Part shown: positions 5,319-5,546 of the stretch, one piece after another
Layout: each line of letters starts with the position of its first letter
Position numbering within the stretch: position 1 is the stretch's first letter
Assembly (NCBI GenBank): GCA_030608925.1
Contig: JAUWDF010000061.1
Location: forward strand, 1 to 5,546
Direction of reading: 5' to 3'
Origin: Candidatus Bathyarchaeota archaeon
GTDB lineage: Archaea > Thermoproteota > Bathyarchaeia > Bathyarchaeales > SOJC01
DNA: 5,546 nucleotides
Translations under genes and position numbers: made by a program
The notes under the pieces: model-generated
Told to the model about the DNA's origin: nothing
Seen by the model: only the letters and a program-made list of their open reading frames with translations
The model's database searches: none

Positions 5319-5546
5319 TCAGAGGGTTGTGAATAAACTACTGTTGAGAAGCAGAAGAATGCCTTGGATGATGCATGCTAGACCAATAGTAGTAGCGACT
5401 GGCTTAAACGACAAAATAATTGCAATCAACTTTAACACGTCTTCTAAGAACTTGAAAAACAAGTAAGTTAAGAGCGCTGGGACGAAGAATATTCCTAAGT
5501 AGACCCATGTGGACGAAACTCCGAACACAGCTTCTGGCAAAGGAAA
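5319..5546 (-). CDS. Small membrane protein, 5'-partial
   Basis: The frame is open to the right edge and ends at TGA (5321-5319), leaving 75 visible residues. Hydropathy by eye gives two membrane helices, roughly YLGIFFVPALLTYLFF (residues 16-31) and, after an acidic-basic FLEDVLK turn, IAIILSF and ATTIGLACIIQGILLLL (38-67). A short polar tail, NSSLFTTL, ends it. A TTG at 5540-5538 could start a 73-residue protein, but no ribosome site is visible inside the window, so N-terminal truncation is more likely. I do not recognise the family and assign no function. A hairpin and T9 tract follow the stop, and the surface-protein gene begins 115 bp downstream with its own candidate promoter, so they are probably separate transcripts. 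Confidence 0.6.
   Translation of the reverse strand, partial: FPLPEAVFGVSSTWVYLGIFFVPALLTYLFFKFLEDVLKLIAIILSFKPVATTIGLACIIQGILLLLNSSLFTTL

Overview
The window most resembles a piece of an uncultivated archaeal genome, and my best guess is the Bathyarchaeia or a related lineage. Three things point there. One encoded surface protein has Ig-like repeats, many N-glycosylation sequons and a C-terminal 'IPEF' motif, membrane helix and basic tail. Candidate promoters look like archaeal TATA boxes rather than -35/-10 pairs. The aminotransferases look like types found in archaea and in deep-branching bacteria. This is inferred from style, since no rRNA or other phylogenetic marker is present. A Chloroflexota-like bacterium is the main alternative, partly because the S-adenosylmethionine synthetase is of the bacterial/eukaryotic type.

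Layout, left half (+ strand). The window opens inside a small TIGR04076-family gene of unknown function (to 263, N-terminus cut off). A 111-bp gap with a palindrome follows. Next is metK (375-1541), a complete S-adenosylmethionine synthetase whose start is fixed by a Shine-Dalgarno site and by homology. After a 133-bp spacer with a probable promoter and four CATGC/GCATG elements comes a class I aspartate-type aminotransferase (1675-2865).

Layout, right half (- strand). A LysN/2-aminoadipate-type aminotransferase (4201-2996, TTG start behind a strong Shine-Dalgarno site) converges on the first aminotransferase across 130 bp. Upstream of it are a secreted, probably glycosylated and C-terminally anchored surface protein (5203-4451) and the 3' part of a small two-helix membrane protein (from the right edge to 5319).

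Functionally, the core is amino-acid and one-carbon metabolism: SAM synthesis plus two fold-type I PLP transaminases of different subfamilies. They could meet in methionine or lysine metabolism, but nothing in the window proves a shared pathway, and the promoter signals suggest separate transcription units. The right end is cell-envelope material. I see no tRNA, rRNA, CRISPR array, transposase or phage gene, and no obvious novel multi-gene system. The most interesting points are the bacterial-type MetK in a probably archaeal setting, the clustered CATGC elements, and the PEF-type C-terminal signal on the surface protein.
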